42,325 nt of DNA from an uncultured bacterium. GTDB lineage: Bacteria; Myxococcota_A; UBA796; CAJQPC01. The stretch is from the NCBI GenBank assembly GCA_905480105.1, contig CAJQPC010000050.1, positions 1-42,325 on the forward strand. The letters run 5' to 3'. Position numbers and translations under genes: made by a program. How positions within the stretch are numbered: the first letter of the stretch is position 1; every line of letters begins with the position of its first letter. This document shows positions 27,086 to 35,843 of the stretch, one piece after another. The notes under the pieces are model-generated. The model searched no databases and was not told the origin of the DNA. It was given only the letters and a program-made list of their open reading frames with translations.

Positions 27086-27778
27086 ATGCTCGCCACACGC
27101 AACCTCGCCGACTCCGCCACACAGATCCTAAGGCAGGAGATAATCGACGGGGACTGGCTCGTCGGCCGCACGCTGCCTTCGGAGGCACGCCTAAGCGCAC
27201 GCTTTGGAATCAGCCGCCTGACGGTCCGCGAGGCCTTGCATCGCTTGCGAGACCAAGGCCTGCTGCAGTCCCGACAAGGGCGCGGGTACACGGTCCAGGA
27301 CTTTAGGAGGGCTGGCGGCCCTGCCTTGATCTCGAATCTCTTGACCGGAGCCGACCCGACTCAGGCCAAAGCCGCGATGGCCGACCTCCTGCTTGTGCGG
27401 CGCCAACTTGCCCGAGCCGTTCTCCAGCGTTTGGTCGAGCTCCGTCCCCCCGTCCAACCCATCTCAGACGCCGTAGACTTGTTTGAAGAGGCAGCCAGCC
27501 GAGATGCGCCCATCGCCGAGCTCGCTGCGCTGGATGCTCAGGTCATGAACTCGCTGCTTCAGGCCACTCAGAGTCCGGTCTTTGGACTCTTCATGAACCC
27601 GCTCCGGGCCACTTTGATCGGCACACCGACTCTCGCTGCAGCGTTGTACCGCAGGCCCCAGGACAACGTCGCAGCACTTCGAGCTCTGCTGCTGTGGCTC
27701 AACGATCCCCAGCAAGAGGGCGTAGACCGATTCATCGCCCTGCTTCGGGAAAGGGATGAGCGGAGCTTAGCGCTATGA
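27086..27778 (+). CDS. FadR-like GntR-family transcriptional regulator
   Basis: A 230-residue GntR-family repressor/activator. Residues ~8-72 are the winged helix-turn-helix (ILRQEIIDGDWLVGRTLPSEARLSARFGISRLTVREALHRLRDQGLL, then RQGRGYTV). The C-terminal domain resembles FadR rather than the metal-binding FCD type: LAALDAQVMNSLLQATQSPVFGLFMNPLR parallels the FadR helix that follows the single conserved Asp, and the FCD His triad is missing. Long-chain acyl-CoA is therefore a reasonable but unproven ligand. A strong AGGAGG site precedes the ATG. The operator cluster at 27003-27069 lies immediately upstream. The stop overlaps the next ATG (ATGA). Confidence 0.85.
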   Translation: MLATRNLADSATQILRQEIIDGDWLVGRTLPSEARLSARFGISRLTVREALHRLRDQGLLQSRQGRGYTVQDFRRAGGPALISNLLTGADPTQAKAAMADLLLVRRQLARAVLQRLVELRPPVQPISDAVDLFEEAASRDAPIAELAALDAQVMNSLLQATQSPVFGLFMNPLRATLIGTPTLAAALYRRPQDNVAALRALLLWLNDPQQEGVDRFIALLRERDERSLAL

Positions 27779-28446
27779 GCTGGCACGGCCGACTCCTCCT
27801 CGTACACCCCAAACAAGTCGCGACCCGTTTAGAGCAGGCACGGTTGGCTGGCTGGATACCCAACTGCCCCACCCTCTGGCAGATGGAGCTCGCCGTCCTA
27901 CGCATGTGGCATCGTCTCGTCTTTCGCCCGGAGACCATCGGAAAATCAAACACCCATCCAATTCGCTCTGGGTGGCGAGCAAAGCTGCTGGTGTGGCGCC
28001 CACTACGATTTCCTTTTTTGTTGGCCGAAGGGGCGGTCTCTCCCTGGGACATGACCGGCCTGGCCAGCTCGACCAAGCGCCTGCTACAGCACCTTATGGC
28101 CGCCCACCACGACGGGTTCCAGTTTGTCTACGACCTGGAGATTCTCTCCCTGGAGCCCAGTGGTCTGGCCCAGTTGCGGAGCCGTCTGCAGGCCTTGGAG
28201 AAGGACTCCAAGCGGGCGGACTGGCTCGGTGACCTCTGCGCCTATGCGCACTATCACCGCGACCTGAGTCATGGCTTGGCGTGCTTCGAGCTCAATCCGG
28301 AGAGCTTGCTCAGCTCCACTGGCGACCCTGACCTGAGTCTACGCGCTCTCTTGATTTGGTGCCTGGCTCAACCAGCCAGTCCAGCAGCGACTTGGCAGGC
28401 ATGGCGCGCCGGCCAGTACCACCTGCAGCACGGGCTGCGCACATGA
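27775..28446 (+). CDS. Hypothetical protein coupled to the FadR-like regulator
   Basis: A 223-residue protein I cannot assign. It is rich in Trp, Leu and His (SWHGRLLLVHPK, WQMELAVLRMWHRLVF, LLVWRPLRFPFLL, HLMAAHHDGFQFVYDLEIL) and looks alpha-helical and soluble, with no signal peptide or clear membrane segment. The ATG overlaps the regulator stop by four bases, and its own stop overlaps the next ATG in the same way, so three genes are translated as one unit. That ties its function to whatever the regulator senses, possibly fatty acid or acyl-CoA metabolism. No motif supports a specific enzyme. Confidence 0.68.
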   Translation: MSWHGRLLLVHPKQVATRLEQARLAGWIPNCPTLWQMELAVLRMWHRLVFRPETIGKSNTHPIRSGWRAKLLVWRPLRFPFLLAEGAVSPWDMTGLASSTKRLLQHLMAAHHDGFQFVYDLEILSLEPSGLAQLRSRLQALEKDSKRADWLGDLCAYAHYHRDLSHGLACFELNPESLLSSTGDPDLSLRALLIWCLAQPASPAATWQAWRAGQYHLQHGLRT

Positions 28447-28967
28447 AGCATACGCCCTTGGAGCCCCTCTCCCTGGCCCAGGCCACGAGAAGTGAGCTGG
28501 CTCACGCCTTAGCAACCGCACCGCCTGCAGACCCGATGTGCATCGCGGGATTCCGCTACTTGGGTTTGAGTCTGGGTCTGCCGGCCTGGGTAGACCGTCT
28601 GGCTTGGAGTATTTTTGAGAAGGACTTCTTACTGGAGGGCGGTCAGGTTCGTGGCTGGAATGTTCGACTTGAGCAGCAAGTCTGGCGTCCCGAGATCCAG
28701 CCAACACCGCTGCTCAGGAAAGGGAAACCCATCTGCTTTGGATACTTCCAAGTCACCACCGGACAGACGGGCACCCTGCTCGACTATGGCCAGGGCAACA
28801 ACCCAGCCTTGGACCCCACCCGTCTGATTCGAGATCCTCTGGTTGCCCTGGATCCTGAGCACACCTGGCTGTTGGGCCAGAGCCGCGTACAGTTCGGCCC
28901 CTGGCAGGTGGGAACCCCGAGCTACTTCCTGCTTCGCCGCCTCACGAAGGTTGCCTACCGGCCGTGA
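28443..28967 (+). CDS. Hypothetical protein, third gene of the FadR-like operon
   Basis: A 174-residue protein not recognised with confidence. The order is a helical N-terminus (LEPLSLAQATRSELAHALA), IAGFRYLGLSLGLPAWVDRLAW, RGWNVRLEQ, KPICFGYFQV, GTLLDYGQGNNP, DPLVALDPEHTWLLGQSRV and GTPSYFLLRRL. The recurring strand-turn pattern (F-G-Y-F, L-D-Y-G, T-P-S-Y-F-L-L) suggests a compact beta-rich domain, perhaps ligand-binding. No signal peptide. The ATG overlaps the stop of the preceding gene (ATGA); the longer frame starting further upstream would run inside that gene. It is the last of the coupled set. Confidence 0.7.
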   Translation: MKHTPLEPLSLAQATRSELAHALATAPPADPMCIAGFRYLGLSLGLPAWVDRLAWSIFEKDFLLEGGQVRGWNVRLEQQVWRPEIQPTPLLRKGKPICFGYFQVTTGQTGTLLDYGQGNNPALDPTRLIRDPLVALDPEHTWLLGQSRVQFGPWQVGTPSYFLLRRLTKVAYRP

Positions 28968-29040
28968 TGATCCTTCGATCTCAAGGCCCCCCTCAAGTCA
29001 CCACGCCACTCTTCCGTTTGGGTCACTGAAGGAGTTCATC

Positions 29041-29472
29041 ATGCACGAAGACACGTTCGAGTCAGCCAAGCCGGGTCAAAACCGCCGCCTCTTTCCACGG
29101 CTCAACGCTGGCCTACCGATTCGAATCCAGTCCACCGACGCCAACGGCGCCACAGACTACTTGGCTGGAAAAGACCCCGAATCTACAGCCTGGGTCACAC
29201 CCGACCCCTACATGAACTTCTCCGTCGAGGGGCTGGAGCTAAACGCAACCCAAAGCTTCCCCAAGGGTCAAATCCTGCTGATTGAGCTGCGCATCGGCAC
29301 CCAAGATCAGTCTTGGCGCTGTACCGGCCACGTGGTGCGAAACAGCCCGAGCGACGACCCAGACTTTCCGTGCACCACAGCCGTGTCTTTCGACCAGGTC
29401 CCACCCCAAGCCTCTGAGGCGCTGGCGGAACTCACTGCCAAGCTCCAGCAGGTCTTTCTGGGAAAGCGCTAA
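29041..29472 (+). CDS. PilZ-domain protein
   Basis: A 143-residue single-domain PilZ protein, a candidate cyclic di-GMP receptor. The two binding motifs are visible: RxxxR as R16-LFP-R20 and the (D/N)xSxxG box as N59-FSVE-G64, followed by the beta strand LEL. A strand pair (ILLIELRI, WRCTGHVVRN) completes the barrel, and a C-terminal helix ends the protein. The ATG at 29041 is preceded by GAAGGAG at optimal spacing; upstream in-frame starts would extend into intergenic sequence. Single-domain PilZ proteins usually act on motility, polysaccharide or secretion partners, none of which is adjacent, so the target is unknown. Confidence 0.82.
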   Translation: MHEDTFESAKPGQNRRLFPRLNAGLPIRIQSTDANGATDYLAGKDPESTAWVTPDPYMNFSVEGLELNATQSFPKGQILLIELRIGTQDQSWRCTGHVVRNSPSDDPDFPCTTAVSFDQVPPQASEALAELTAKLQQVFLGKR

Positions 29473-29503
29473 GCTTCCCCGCTAAACTCAGCGCCAGCCG
29501 AGC

Positions 29504-29914
29504 TCAGCGACCGTAAAAGAGCAGCTTCTGCTGGCTTGGGTTCTCGTAGGCCCCGGCCCCAAGCAATGCCACGGTGCGGGCAAGCTCACGGCACCAGTTT
29601 TCATCGCCCTCAAAGCTAAGGCGCAGCTCCATCTGACGCAGGACTTCCTTGTAGGTACCCTGGTCGTAGTGCTCGCCCAGACCAGCCCGCAGGGCATCAA
29701 AGCCACCGTCCTTGGCGCTGATGATCTGGAACTTTACCGGGACGTCCTGAGCATCGATCTTCACGGCGAGCTCGGTGCTTTTGTCCGCGGCAAGGGTCTC
29801 CACCTCGGGGATCTCCACCTTAAAGCCGCGCGAGGACATCGCGCGCGTGATCTCAGCCACCGAGGGCAGCAGATCGTTGCGAACATATGCGTGGAAGACT
29901 GCGGTATCGGACAT
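29504..29914 (-). CDS. Hypothetical protein
   Basis: A 136-residue soluble protein of unknown function. It opens MSDTAVFHAYVRNDLLPSV and alternates helical and beta-type stretches (GFKVEIPEVETL, LAVKIDAQDVPVKFQII), then DALRAGLGEHYDQGTYKEVLRQMELRLSF and a C-terminal helix with a single Cys (NWCRELARTVALLGAG). No signal peptide. The start at 29914 was preferred over 29965 because the longer frame adds low-complexity sequence; a GGAGA lies about a dozen bases upstream. It is convergent with the PilZ gene and downstream of GlnRS on the same strand, about 100 bp away. Confidence 0.65.
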   Translation of the reverse strand: MSDTAVFHAYVRNDLLPSVAEITRAMSSRGFKVEIPEVETLAADKSTELAVKIDAQDVPVKFQIISAKDGGFDALRAGLGEHYDQGTYKEVLRQMELRLSFEGDENWCRELARTVALLGAGAYENPSQQKLLFYGR

Positions 29915-30010
29915 GGGGGTACTGTCTCCGTACAGTGATGCACTTCGCTTAACCGGCCCAGGCAAGAGAGTCCCGCCGGGTCCTGGTGCTTGTCGGTCTG
30001 GCCCAGAAGC

Positions 30011-32341
30011 TCAGCCCAAGAGCTCGGTGAGCAGTGCCTGCACCACCTTGGGATCTCCCTTGCCGCCCGTTGCGCGGATGGCCTGGCCCACAAAGAAGCC
30101 GCGCAGCCCCTTTTGGCCACCCCGGTAAGCATCGACATTGGCTTGGTTGTCCGCGAGCAGCTTCTCGACCATGGGGCGCAGAACCGCGGGGTCGGAGATC
30201 TGTTCCAGCCCCAATTCAGCCATCAGGGCCTGCGCGGACCCACCCTTCTCCACCAGCACAGCCAGGATCTTCTTGCCACCCTTGGAGCTTATCCGCTGGG
30301 CATCCAAGAGACCGCAGAGCTCGGCAAGGTCAACCGGAGCGCAAGCCAACTGATCCAGCGGAGTCTCCCCCGCTGCACGACGCAGCTCATTGACCGCCAA
30401 GGATGAAGCCGTCTTGGCCTTGGCGCCAGCCTGGACTGCTCCCGTGAACCACGAAGCCAGGGTTGCGTCGCTGGCCAGGACCTCTGCATCGGCCCTGGGC
30501 GCACCCATGCCCTGCAGCTCTGCTGCGAAGGCGGCCAGCTCTGGCGAGAGCTCAGGCCTCTTCCCGACTTTTTGGGCCTTGGTCTTGGCCTTGGTCTTGG
30601 TCTGAGCCTTTGAAGGCGTCTTAAGGGCAGGTTTACCCCAGCTGCTCTTGAGCCCCACGATGCGATTGAAAACCGGTGCGTCCCCAGTGGAATCCACGGG
30701 ATCCGGCCAGAAGTAGCCCTGGCGCTCGAACTGGAAGCGCACCTCGCCGCCCGCTGGGGTCTCCGCTGCAGTCTTGGCGGCAGCCGGCTCTATGATTCCC
30801 TGGGTGACCTTGAGATTGTTTGGGTTCAGGTCTTGGAGAAAGTCCCCGTCTGCGCCAGGGTTCTCCACACCGAAGAGCCGGTCGTACATGCGCAGCTCGC
30901 AGGGAACACCCTTGTCAGCGCTGACCCAGTGCAAGGTGCCCTGAACCTTGCGGCCGTCGGGTGAGTCACCACCGCGTGTGGTCGGATCGTAGCTACAGAT
31001 CAGCTTTTCAATACGTCCGTCGGGGCCCTTGATGACGTCTTCGCAGCGGACAAAGAAGCCGTAGCGCAGGCGCACTTCGGCACCCGGAGACAAGCGCCGC
31101 CACTTTTTGGGCGGCACCTCGGCAAAGTCCTCGCGCTCGATGACTAAATTGCGACTGAAGGGCACCTGACGGCTTCCGGTCTTGGGCACATCGTGGGGCC
31201 AGTAGCTAGCCTCCAGCCACTCCACCTGTCCCTCGGGCAGATTGCGGATCTCCACGGGCAACGGATCGGTGACGCACATCACCCGAGGGGCCTCGAAGTT
31301 CAGGTCCTCGCGAATGCTGCCGTCTAGCAGCTCCGCGTCCACCTGGGAATTGGCCTTGGCCAAGCCCACGCGATTCACGAAGTGGCGAACAGCTTGGGGA
31401 CGGATCCCTCGGCGGCGCATGCCAGCGATGGTGGGCATGCGGGGGTCATCCCAGCTCGCCACGTGGTCCTTTTCCACCAGTTGGCGAAGCATGCGCTTGC
31501 TCATCACGGTGTAGCCGATGTTCAGACGTGCGAACTCGTACTGCTTGGGCTGGGTCTTGAGACGACTCTGGTCCACATTGGCGATGACCCAGTCATAGAT
31601 GTCCCGGTTGTTCTCGAACTCCAAGGTGCAAATCGAGTGGGTCACCCCTTCCAGAGCATCCTCCAGCGGATGGGCAAAGTCATACATCGGGTAGATGCAC
31701 CACTTGTCTCCCTGGCGGTGATGCGGGGCGTTTCGGATGCGGTACAGGAGCGGATCCCGCATTTTCATGTTGGCGGCCGCCATGTCCCCTTTGGCCCGGA
31801 GGACGTGGGTACCATCCCCAAAGTCACCGGCACGCATCTTGTGGAAGAGCTGCAGGTTCTCGGCCACAGTGCGGTCCCGAAAGGGACTGTGGGTTCCCGC
31901 CTGAGTCACCGTTCCACGGCTGCTTCGGATGTCATCACCGCTCTGGCTGTCCACGTAGGCCAGGCCACGCTCGACCAGATCAATGGCCAGCTCAAACATC
32001 GTCTCGAAAAAGTCCGACGCAAAGTAGAGGTGCTCCCCCCAGTCAAAACCCAACCAGCGCACGTCTTCCTGGATGGAGCGTACGTACTCATCGCTCTCCT
32101 TCTCCGGATTGGTGTCGTCGAAGCGAAGGTGACAGCGCCCGCCAAAAGCCTGTGCCAAGCCAAAGTCAGTGCAGATCGCCTTGGCGTGACCAATGTGTAG
32201 GTAACCATTGGGCTCTGGGGGGAAGCGCGTGACGACCTGTCCCTCGTAGCGACCGGCGGCCTGGTCCGTGGCGATGATGTCCGCCAGGAAATGAGTGGGC
32301 TTCTCGATCGCAGTCAAGGGCAGGCTGGGGCTGTCAGACAT
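30011..32341 (-). CDS. glnS: Glutaminyl-tRNA synthetase with C-terminal YqeY/GatB-tail domain
   Basis: A 776-residue class I synthetase that charges tRNA-Gln with glutamine. The ATP motifs are PPEPNGYLHIGHAK (HIGH, about 41-54) and VMSKRML (KMSKS). DTNPEKE and the catalytic-core MYDFAHPLEDALEGVTHSICTLEFE follow the GlnRS rather than the GluRS pattern. The anticodon-binding beta barrels run to about residue 550. After a Lys/Thr/Ala linker (TKTKAKTKAQK) comes a ~190-residue helical YqeY/GatB-tail-like domain (LAVNELRRAAGE, ISSKGGKKILAVLVEKG), as in the Deinococcus enzyme, where it contributes to tRNA binding. The start at 32341 has GGAG six bases upstream; a longer ATG at 32353 lacks a ribosome site. 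Confidence 0.94.
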   Translation of the reverse strand: MSDSPSLPLTAIEKPTHFLADIIATDQAAGRYEGQVVTRFPPEPNGYLHIGHAKAICTDFGLAQAFGGRCHLRFDDTNPEKESDEYVRSIQEDVRWLGFDWGEHLYFASDFFETMFELAIDLVERGLAYVDSQSGDDIRSSRGTVTQAGTHSPFRDRTVAENLQLFHKMRAGDFGDGTHVLRAKGDMAAANMKMRDPLLYRIRNAPHHRQGDKWCIYPMYDFAHPLEDALEGVTHSICTLEFENNRDIYDWVIANVDQSRLKTQPKQYEFARLNIGYTVMSKRMLRQLVEKDHVASWDDPRMPTIAGMRRRGIRPQAVRHFVNRVGLAKANSQVDAELLDGSIREDLNFEAPRVMCVTDPLPVEIRNLPEGQVEWLEASYWPHDVPKTGSRQVPFSRNLVIEREDFAEVPPKKWRRLSPGAEVRLRYGFFVRCEDVIKGPDGRIEKLICSYDPTTRGGDSPDGRKVQGTLHWVSADKGVPCELRMYDRLFGVENPGADGDFLQDLNPNNLKVTQGIIEPAAAKTAAETPAGGEVRFQFERQGYFWPDPVDSTGDAPVFNRIVGLKSSWGKPALKTPSKAQTKTKAKTKAQKVGKRPELSPELAAFAAELQGMGAPRADAEVLASDATLASWFTGAVQAGAKAKTASSLAVNELRRAAGETPLDQLACAPVDLAELCGLLDAQRISSKGGKKILAVLVEKGGSAQALMAELGLEQISDPAVLRPMVEKLLADNQANVDAYRGGQKGLRGFFVGQAIRATGGKGDPKVVQALLTELLG

Positions 32342-32405
32342 GGCGAACTCCATGATGGGAGCTGTTGGGGGGACCTGTGGACCCAGGACCCAGGACTTGG
32401 AAACA

Positions 32406-32439
32406 CAAAAAGGGCCCGACCGTTTCCGGCCGAGCCCTT
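32406..32439 (-). terminator. Rho-independent terminator after the S14-L36 unit
   Basis: On the minus strand AAGGGCTCGGCC, loop GGAAAC, GGTCGGGCCCTT forms a 12-pair stem with two G-U pairs, followed by TTTTTGTGTTT. It lies between the L36 stop (32475) and the GlnRS start (32341) and should insulate GlnRS, which then needs its own promoter in the short remaining gap. Confidence 0.85.
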
Positions 32440-32474
32440 CTCGAGATTCCGTAACTGCCGAAGCAGTGGGATTC

Positions 32475-32636
32475 TTAGCGCTTCGCGCGGGCTGCGGCCT
32501 TCTTGGAGGTACCGCCCTGGCGAGCCTTGAGCTTGGGGTTGCTCTTGCAGATCAAAAAGACCTTTCCGCGACGACGAACGATCTGAGCGTCCGGTGCGGC
32601 GAGCTTGAGACTCTTAAGAGAGTTGACGACCTTCAT
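32475..32636 (-). CDS. Ribosomal protein L36, alternative low-Cys (RpmJ2-like) form
   Basis: A 53-residue protein of the 50S subunit. The opening [11 protein letters not shown] and the central [23 protein letters not shown] match the alternative (YkgO/RpmJ2-like) L36, which lacks the zinc-binding Cys/His set; only one Cys is present (residue 30). A 12-residue basic tail ([12 protein letters not shown]) extends past the usual end. AAGGAG precedes the ATG, and it starts 10 bases after the S14 stop, so the two are cotranscribed. Such forms often replace zinc-dependent L36 under zinc limitation; I see no Zur-like palindrome upstream, so constitutive use is possible. Confidence 0.88.
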   Translation of the reverse strand: MKVVNSLKSLKLAAPDAQIVRRRGKVFLICKSNPKLKARQGGTSKKAAARAKR

Positions 32637-32646
32637 TTTCGACTCC

Positions 32647-32952
32647 TTACCAACTGGCCTTCATGACACCGGGCAGCTCGCCGCGGTGTGCCATTTCACG
32701 GAAGGCGATACGGCAAAGGCCGAAGTCGCGCAAAAACGCCCGGGGGCGACCCGTCAGCTTGCAACGGTTGCGGGTGCGAACCTTTGCAGAGTCACGAGGC
32801 AGCTTGGCGAGGGCCTTGTAGGCCTCCTGCTTGTCCTCGAGACTGGCGTTGCCGTCCTTGAGCACTGCGACGATTGCAGCGCGGCGGTCAGCGTACTTAA
32901 CGACGGCAGCGCGGCGCTGCTCGTCACGAGCGATCTTGCTCTTCTTGGCCAT
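32647..32952 (-). CDS. rpsN: Ribosomal protein S14 (zinc-independent long form)
   Basis: A 101-residue 30S protein of the long type, equal in length to E. coli S14. It has an N-terminal basic [14 protein letters not shown], an intermediate helical region, and the signature [28 protein letters not shown] ending [11 protein letters not shown]. The four-Cys zinc motif of short S14 is absent. AGGAG lies about ten bases before its ATG; a longer frame to 33009 adds only leader sequence. It stands outside an spc-type ribosomal operon and is paired with the alternative L36, which suggests a detached, perhaps separately regulated, ribosomal unit. Confidence 0.94.
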   Translation of the reverse strand: MAKKSKIARDEQRRAAVVKYADRRAAIVAVLKDGNASLEDKQEAYKALAKLPRDSAKVRTRNRCKLTGRPRAFLRDFGLCRIAFREMAHRGELPGVMKASW

Positions 32953-33019
32953 GAGACGTTGCTCCTGAAAGCGAGGCGGGCTGTTAACGACGCGGAGGAG
33001 CGCACGCAAGCCCAGAATC

Positions 33020-33041
33020 CCCGCAACGCGGGCGATTTATA
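33020..33041 (-). promoter_or_regulatory. Leader hairpin and -10-like box upstream of S14
   Basis: On the minus strand a TATAAAT box (33035-33041) is followed by a five-pair hairpin with arms CCCGC and GCGGG (33020-33032), about 70 bases before the S14 start. No convincing -35 is seen at 16-18 bases upstream. The hairpin could be part of a ribosomal-protein leader, but the call is tentative. Confidence 0.35.
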
Positions 33042-33058
33042 GTTTGAGGACGCGTCTC

Positions 33059-33769
33059 CTAAGGCAATTGCTCCAAGCTGGCACCAATGCGCTCCAGAAA
33101 GAGCCGCTCCAGACCCGCCTCCCCGATCTCGCAGACCCGCTCATCCGCTACCACGCGGCCATGTGCCAACATGATCACGCGATCGGCGAGACGCTCGACG
33201 GTGTCGAGAACGTGGGTGGAGAGCAGCACTGCAGCTCCACCGTCGCAGAGGGCACGCAGGCCCGACTTGACCCGGTTGGCACTGGGGGGATCTAGTCCAT
33301 TGATGGCCTCGTCCAGGATCAGAACCGGTGGTCTACCCAGTACGGCAGCGGCCAAGGCTGTCCGGCGGCGCATTCCTTGGCTGTACTCGCGGATCAGGCG
33401 GTCGGCGTCTTGGCCAAGGCCAGCCAGGGCCAGAGCCTCATCGATACCAGAGTGGCCTCGTAAGGAAGCGACCAATTCCAGGAACTCCCGGCAGGTCAGA
33501 TAGTCATAAAGCCGAGGATCCTCTGGCACATAGCCAAGCTTTGTTCTTGCTTCTCCCGGATTCTTGAGCACATCCAACCCCGCGATATACACGGAGCCAC
33601 GGGTGGGTAGCAGCTGGCCCGTGAGCACCTTGATGGTGGTGGACTTACCGGCGCCGTTGTGGCCGATCAGAGCGACCAGCTCGCCCGGCTCAACCGAGAA
33701 GCTCACGTCCTCTACGGCGACCACGCGGCCGTACTCCTTTCGGAGTCCTTGGATCTCAATAGCGGGCAT
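33059..33769 (-). CDS. ABC transporter ATP-binding protein
   Basis: A 236-residue ATPase subunit of an exporter-type (ABC-2/gliding-type) transporter. Walker A is GHNGAGKST (about 37-45), the Q-loop region is [18 protein letters not shown], and the signature is the variant YSQGMRRR. Walker B is [12 protein letters not shown], and the H-loop is STHVLD. The start at 33769 overlaps the stop of the permease gene by one base (TGATG), so ATPase translation follows that of the permease; a longer frame to 33802 would lie inside the permease gene. The substrate cannot be read from sequence. Confidence 0.9.
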   Translation of the reverse strand: MPAIEIQGLRKEYGRVVAVEDVSFSVEPGELVALIGHNGAGKSTTIKVLTGQLLPTRGSVYIAGLDVLKNPGEARTKLGYVPEDPRLYDYLTCREFLELVASLRGHSGIDEALALAGLGQDADRLIREYSQGMRRRTALAAAVLGRPPVLILDEAINGLDPPSANRVKSGLRALCDGGAAVLLSTHVLDTVERLADRVIMLAHGRVVADERVCEIGEAGLERLFLERIGASLEQLP

Positions 33770-35124
33770 CAGACGGCGAAGCCTCCGACCAGACCGCCCC
33801 ACAAGAGCAGCCCGGAGAGTAGATAGGGTACCCAGCCGCGACCGCGCAGGGGGCTAAACAGAGCGCTGGCGATGCAGAGCGCCAGCGCAGCGCATTCCGT
33901 GATGCCAGCAAAAGATAGGGCGGCTCCCCCACCCTGGCGAAGCAGCAACACGCACGTTGGCGGCAAGATCACACCCTGCAGCCAAGCAAAAATGGCCAGG
34001 GCCCTTGCGCTCAGGCGCACACGCCGTTGCTGGGGCAGGGTTTGATCCAGCCAGAGGGGATCGGTACTCGACAGGCGCAGGCCCACGCAGGCGATGGCCA
34101 CCAGGGCGGCCAGCGCAATGGCCAAAGAGCGCCCCCACGAAGCCGGATTCGAGGACCAAGCCGAGACCAAGCCGAGCAGCCCAAACCCCCAAGCTCCAGT
34201 GAGCCAAGCTCGCAGGCCGCGCCAACCATGGCGCAGCTCCTTGAGGAACTCCAGGTGCAGCTTTTGGGGCAGCAGGCGCACCAACCACTCCAGGTAGACG
34301 CGGCGGGCCTGTTCCGGATCGCGGTCCTCGACGGCGTAGGCTGCGTCGATCTCGGCGAGGATCAGTGTGGTGCGGAAGTGGTAGCGCTCGGCCAATCCCC
34401 CTGCGGGAAGGAATGCCAAAAAGCCAACCAACAAGGGGATGCCCAGAAGTAACGCCCCGAGCGGCTGCCCCATCAGCACCAGGCGTGCTCCCTCAGATGC
34501 GCCGAAGACCGCCGCGGTTCCCACCCCCAAGGCGACACCTGGACCGTAGATGAGAGCGGCTTGAAGTTGGGGATTCTGGCCTCGAATGAGGTTTAGGATA
34601 CCGGCCAGGGCGGCAGATTCGGCGGCCCAGACGCTGCCAAGATGCACCGTAAAACCAGCCATCAATCCAACAAACCACCCCCCCGCAGCGACCAGGGAGG
34701 CCAGGACCCATGCCAAGGGGTGGCCAGCCAACAAGACAGGCAACAGCAAAGCAGCAGCGCCGATGGGCAAGCTGGCGCGTTCCCAGGCAGTCCGCATAGC
34801 CAAGTAGTGAATCAGGCCCCGTGGGTGGGCCGGAAAGGGATTCAGGATGGCCCGCTCTGGCCCTCGGACCAAGGCACTGTAGGTCCCAATAGACATGGCC
34901 CCAGCCAGCAGCATGCCCAAGCGAAGAGACAAGCCTGCGACCCCCATCGGCACCGCGCTCTCGTCTTCCAGCCAAGACATAAACACTGGCCGAATCACCG
35001 GACCAGCAGCCCCAAGGGCCAAAATCGGCAGCCATCCTTGCAAGGAATGGAGCCATCCAATTTCGCGGCGCTGGTTGCTGCGACGCTGACGCCACGCGCG
35101 GACATAAGGGTTCTGCACAGTCAA
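33769..35124 (-). CDS. ABC transporter permease (exporter type)
   Basis: A 451-residue polytopic membrane protein, the partner of the ATPase that follows it. I count about ten hydrophobic segments, for example [59 protein letters not shown] and [17 protein letters not shown] charged cytoplasmic loop ([25 protein letters not shown]) lies in the middle. It has no recognisable substrate motif. A TGATG overlap with the ATPase gene supports a two-subunit exporter. The gene is divergent from the acidic secreted-protein gene, with 56 bp between starts. Confidence 0.78.
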   Translation of the reverse strand: MTVQNPYVRAWRQRRSNQRREIGWLHSLQGWLPILALGAAGPVIRPVFMSWLEDESAVPMGVAGLSLRLGMLLAGAMSIGTYSALVRGPERAILNPFPAHPRGLIHYLAMRTAWERASLPIGAAALLLPVLLAGHPLAWVLASLVAAGGWFVGLMAGFTVHLGSVWAAESAALAGILNLIRGQNPQLQAALIYGPGVALGVGTAAVFGASEGARLVLMGQPLGALLLGIPLLVGFLAFLPAGGLAERYHFRTTLILAEIDAAYAVEDRDPEQARRVYLEWLVRLLPQKLHLEFLKELRHGWRGLRAWLTGAWGFGLLGLVSAWSSNPASWGRSLAIALAALVAIACVGLRLSSTDPLWLDQTLPQQRRVRLSARALAIFAWLQGVILPPTCVLLLRQGGGAALSFAGITECAALALCIASALFSPLRGRGWVPYLLSGLLLWGGLVGGFAV

Positions 35125-35180
35125 GGGACTAACCAGCTGCCCACCGGGTCGTTATGGGAACACCACTGCCAGGAAGACCC

Positions 35181-35843
35181 ATGATCATGATCCTCGCTCT
35201 CAGCTTCGCAACGACGGACCTGCCAGAGCATCGGTCTTTGCCCTTGGCCAGTGCCTCCCTTCAGGAGCAGCCCGCGCTGGCTGCAGCTCAAGACGAGGAA
35301 GATGACGACGAATTCGACTTCATCAAAGAGGGTGAAAAGGCCGCCAAAGAAAAGGCGGAAGAGCAGATCACCGGCGACGACTTTGACATGGAGGAAGAAG
35401 ACGACGAGTTCGCCGACTTTCAAGTGGGCCCCTCGCGTAACGAGACTGGTGCCTCCCAGCTCACCTCCCAGGGCGCACTGCCGGACATCATCGGCGCAGA
35501 CAAGTTGACCAATGCCTACGCCCCCTCTGTGGTCTCCCCAGGAGCTGGCGTAGTCCTGGTGGAGATGCCTGTGTTGGTCGCTCACAACCCAGGCGACTTT
35601 GATGGCCGAGCCTTTTGGATCGTCACCGAGATCTACGCCGACGGCATGAAAGTGGGGTCCTCCCGCAGTGAAGTTCGCCGCGAGACCCTGGCCACAGCCG
35701 GTCCCAGCTTCGTCTTTGTGAAAGTGCAGGTTCCGGTCCCCAGCCAGAGCGGCGAGCTGGAGCTCAAGGTGGGCAGGGCCACTGCCAGTGGCGGACCAGC
35801 GCAGCCTCTCTACTCTCGCAAGGTCTCCTACAAGACCCAGTGA
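35181..35843 (+). CDS. Secreted acidic protein
   Basis: A 220-residue exported protein of unknown function. A short hydrophobic N-terminus (MIMILALSFA) is followed by a highly acidic and Lys-rich region (EEDDDEFDFIKEGEKAAKEKAEE, about 38-60; then MEEEDDEFADF). A more ordered C-terminal domain of beta type follows (AFWIVTEIYADGMKVG, SFVFVKVQVPVP, ELELKVG). The start at 35181 has AGGAAG upstream. The stop overlaps the next start (GTGA at 35840), so it is made together with the PDZ protein and may be its partner at the envelope. Confidence 0.7.
   Translation: MIMILALSFATTDLPEHRSLPLASASLQEQPALAAAQDEEDDDEFDFIKEGEKAAKEKAEEQITGDDFDMEEEDDEFADFQVGPSRNETGASQLTSQGALPDIIGADKLTNAYAPSVVSPGAGVVLVEMPVLVAHNPGDFDGRAFWIVTEIYADGMKVGSSRSEVRRETLATAGPSFVFVKVQVPVPSQSGELELKVGRATASGGPAQPLYSRKVSYKTQ

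Noticed and set aside
31382-32200. A 272-codon open frame on the plus strand
   Set aside because: Antisense to the GlnRS catalytic core, which has HIGH and KMSKS motifs on the other strand.
32953-33058. Zur box before the S14-L36 unit
   Set aside because: No AT-rich palindrome of the expected type; only a -10-like box and a GC hairpin are seen.
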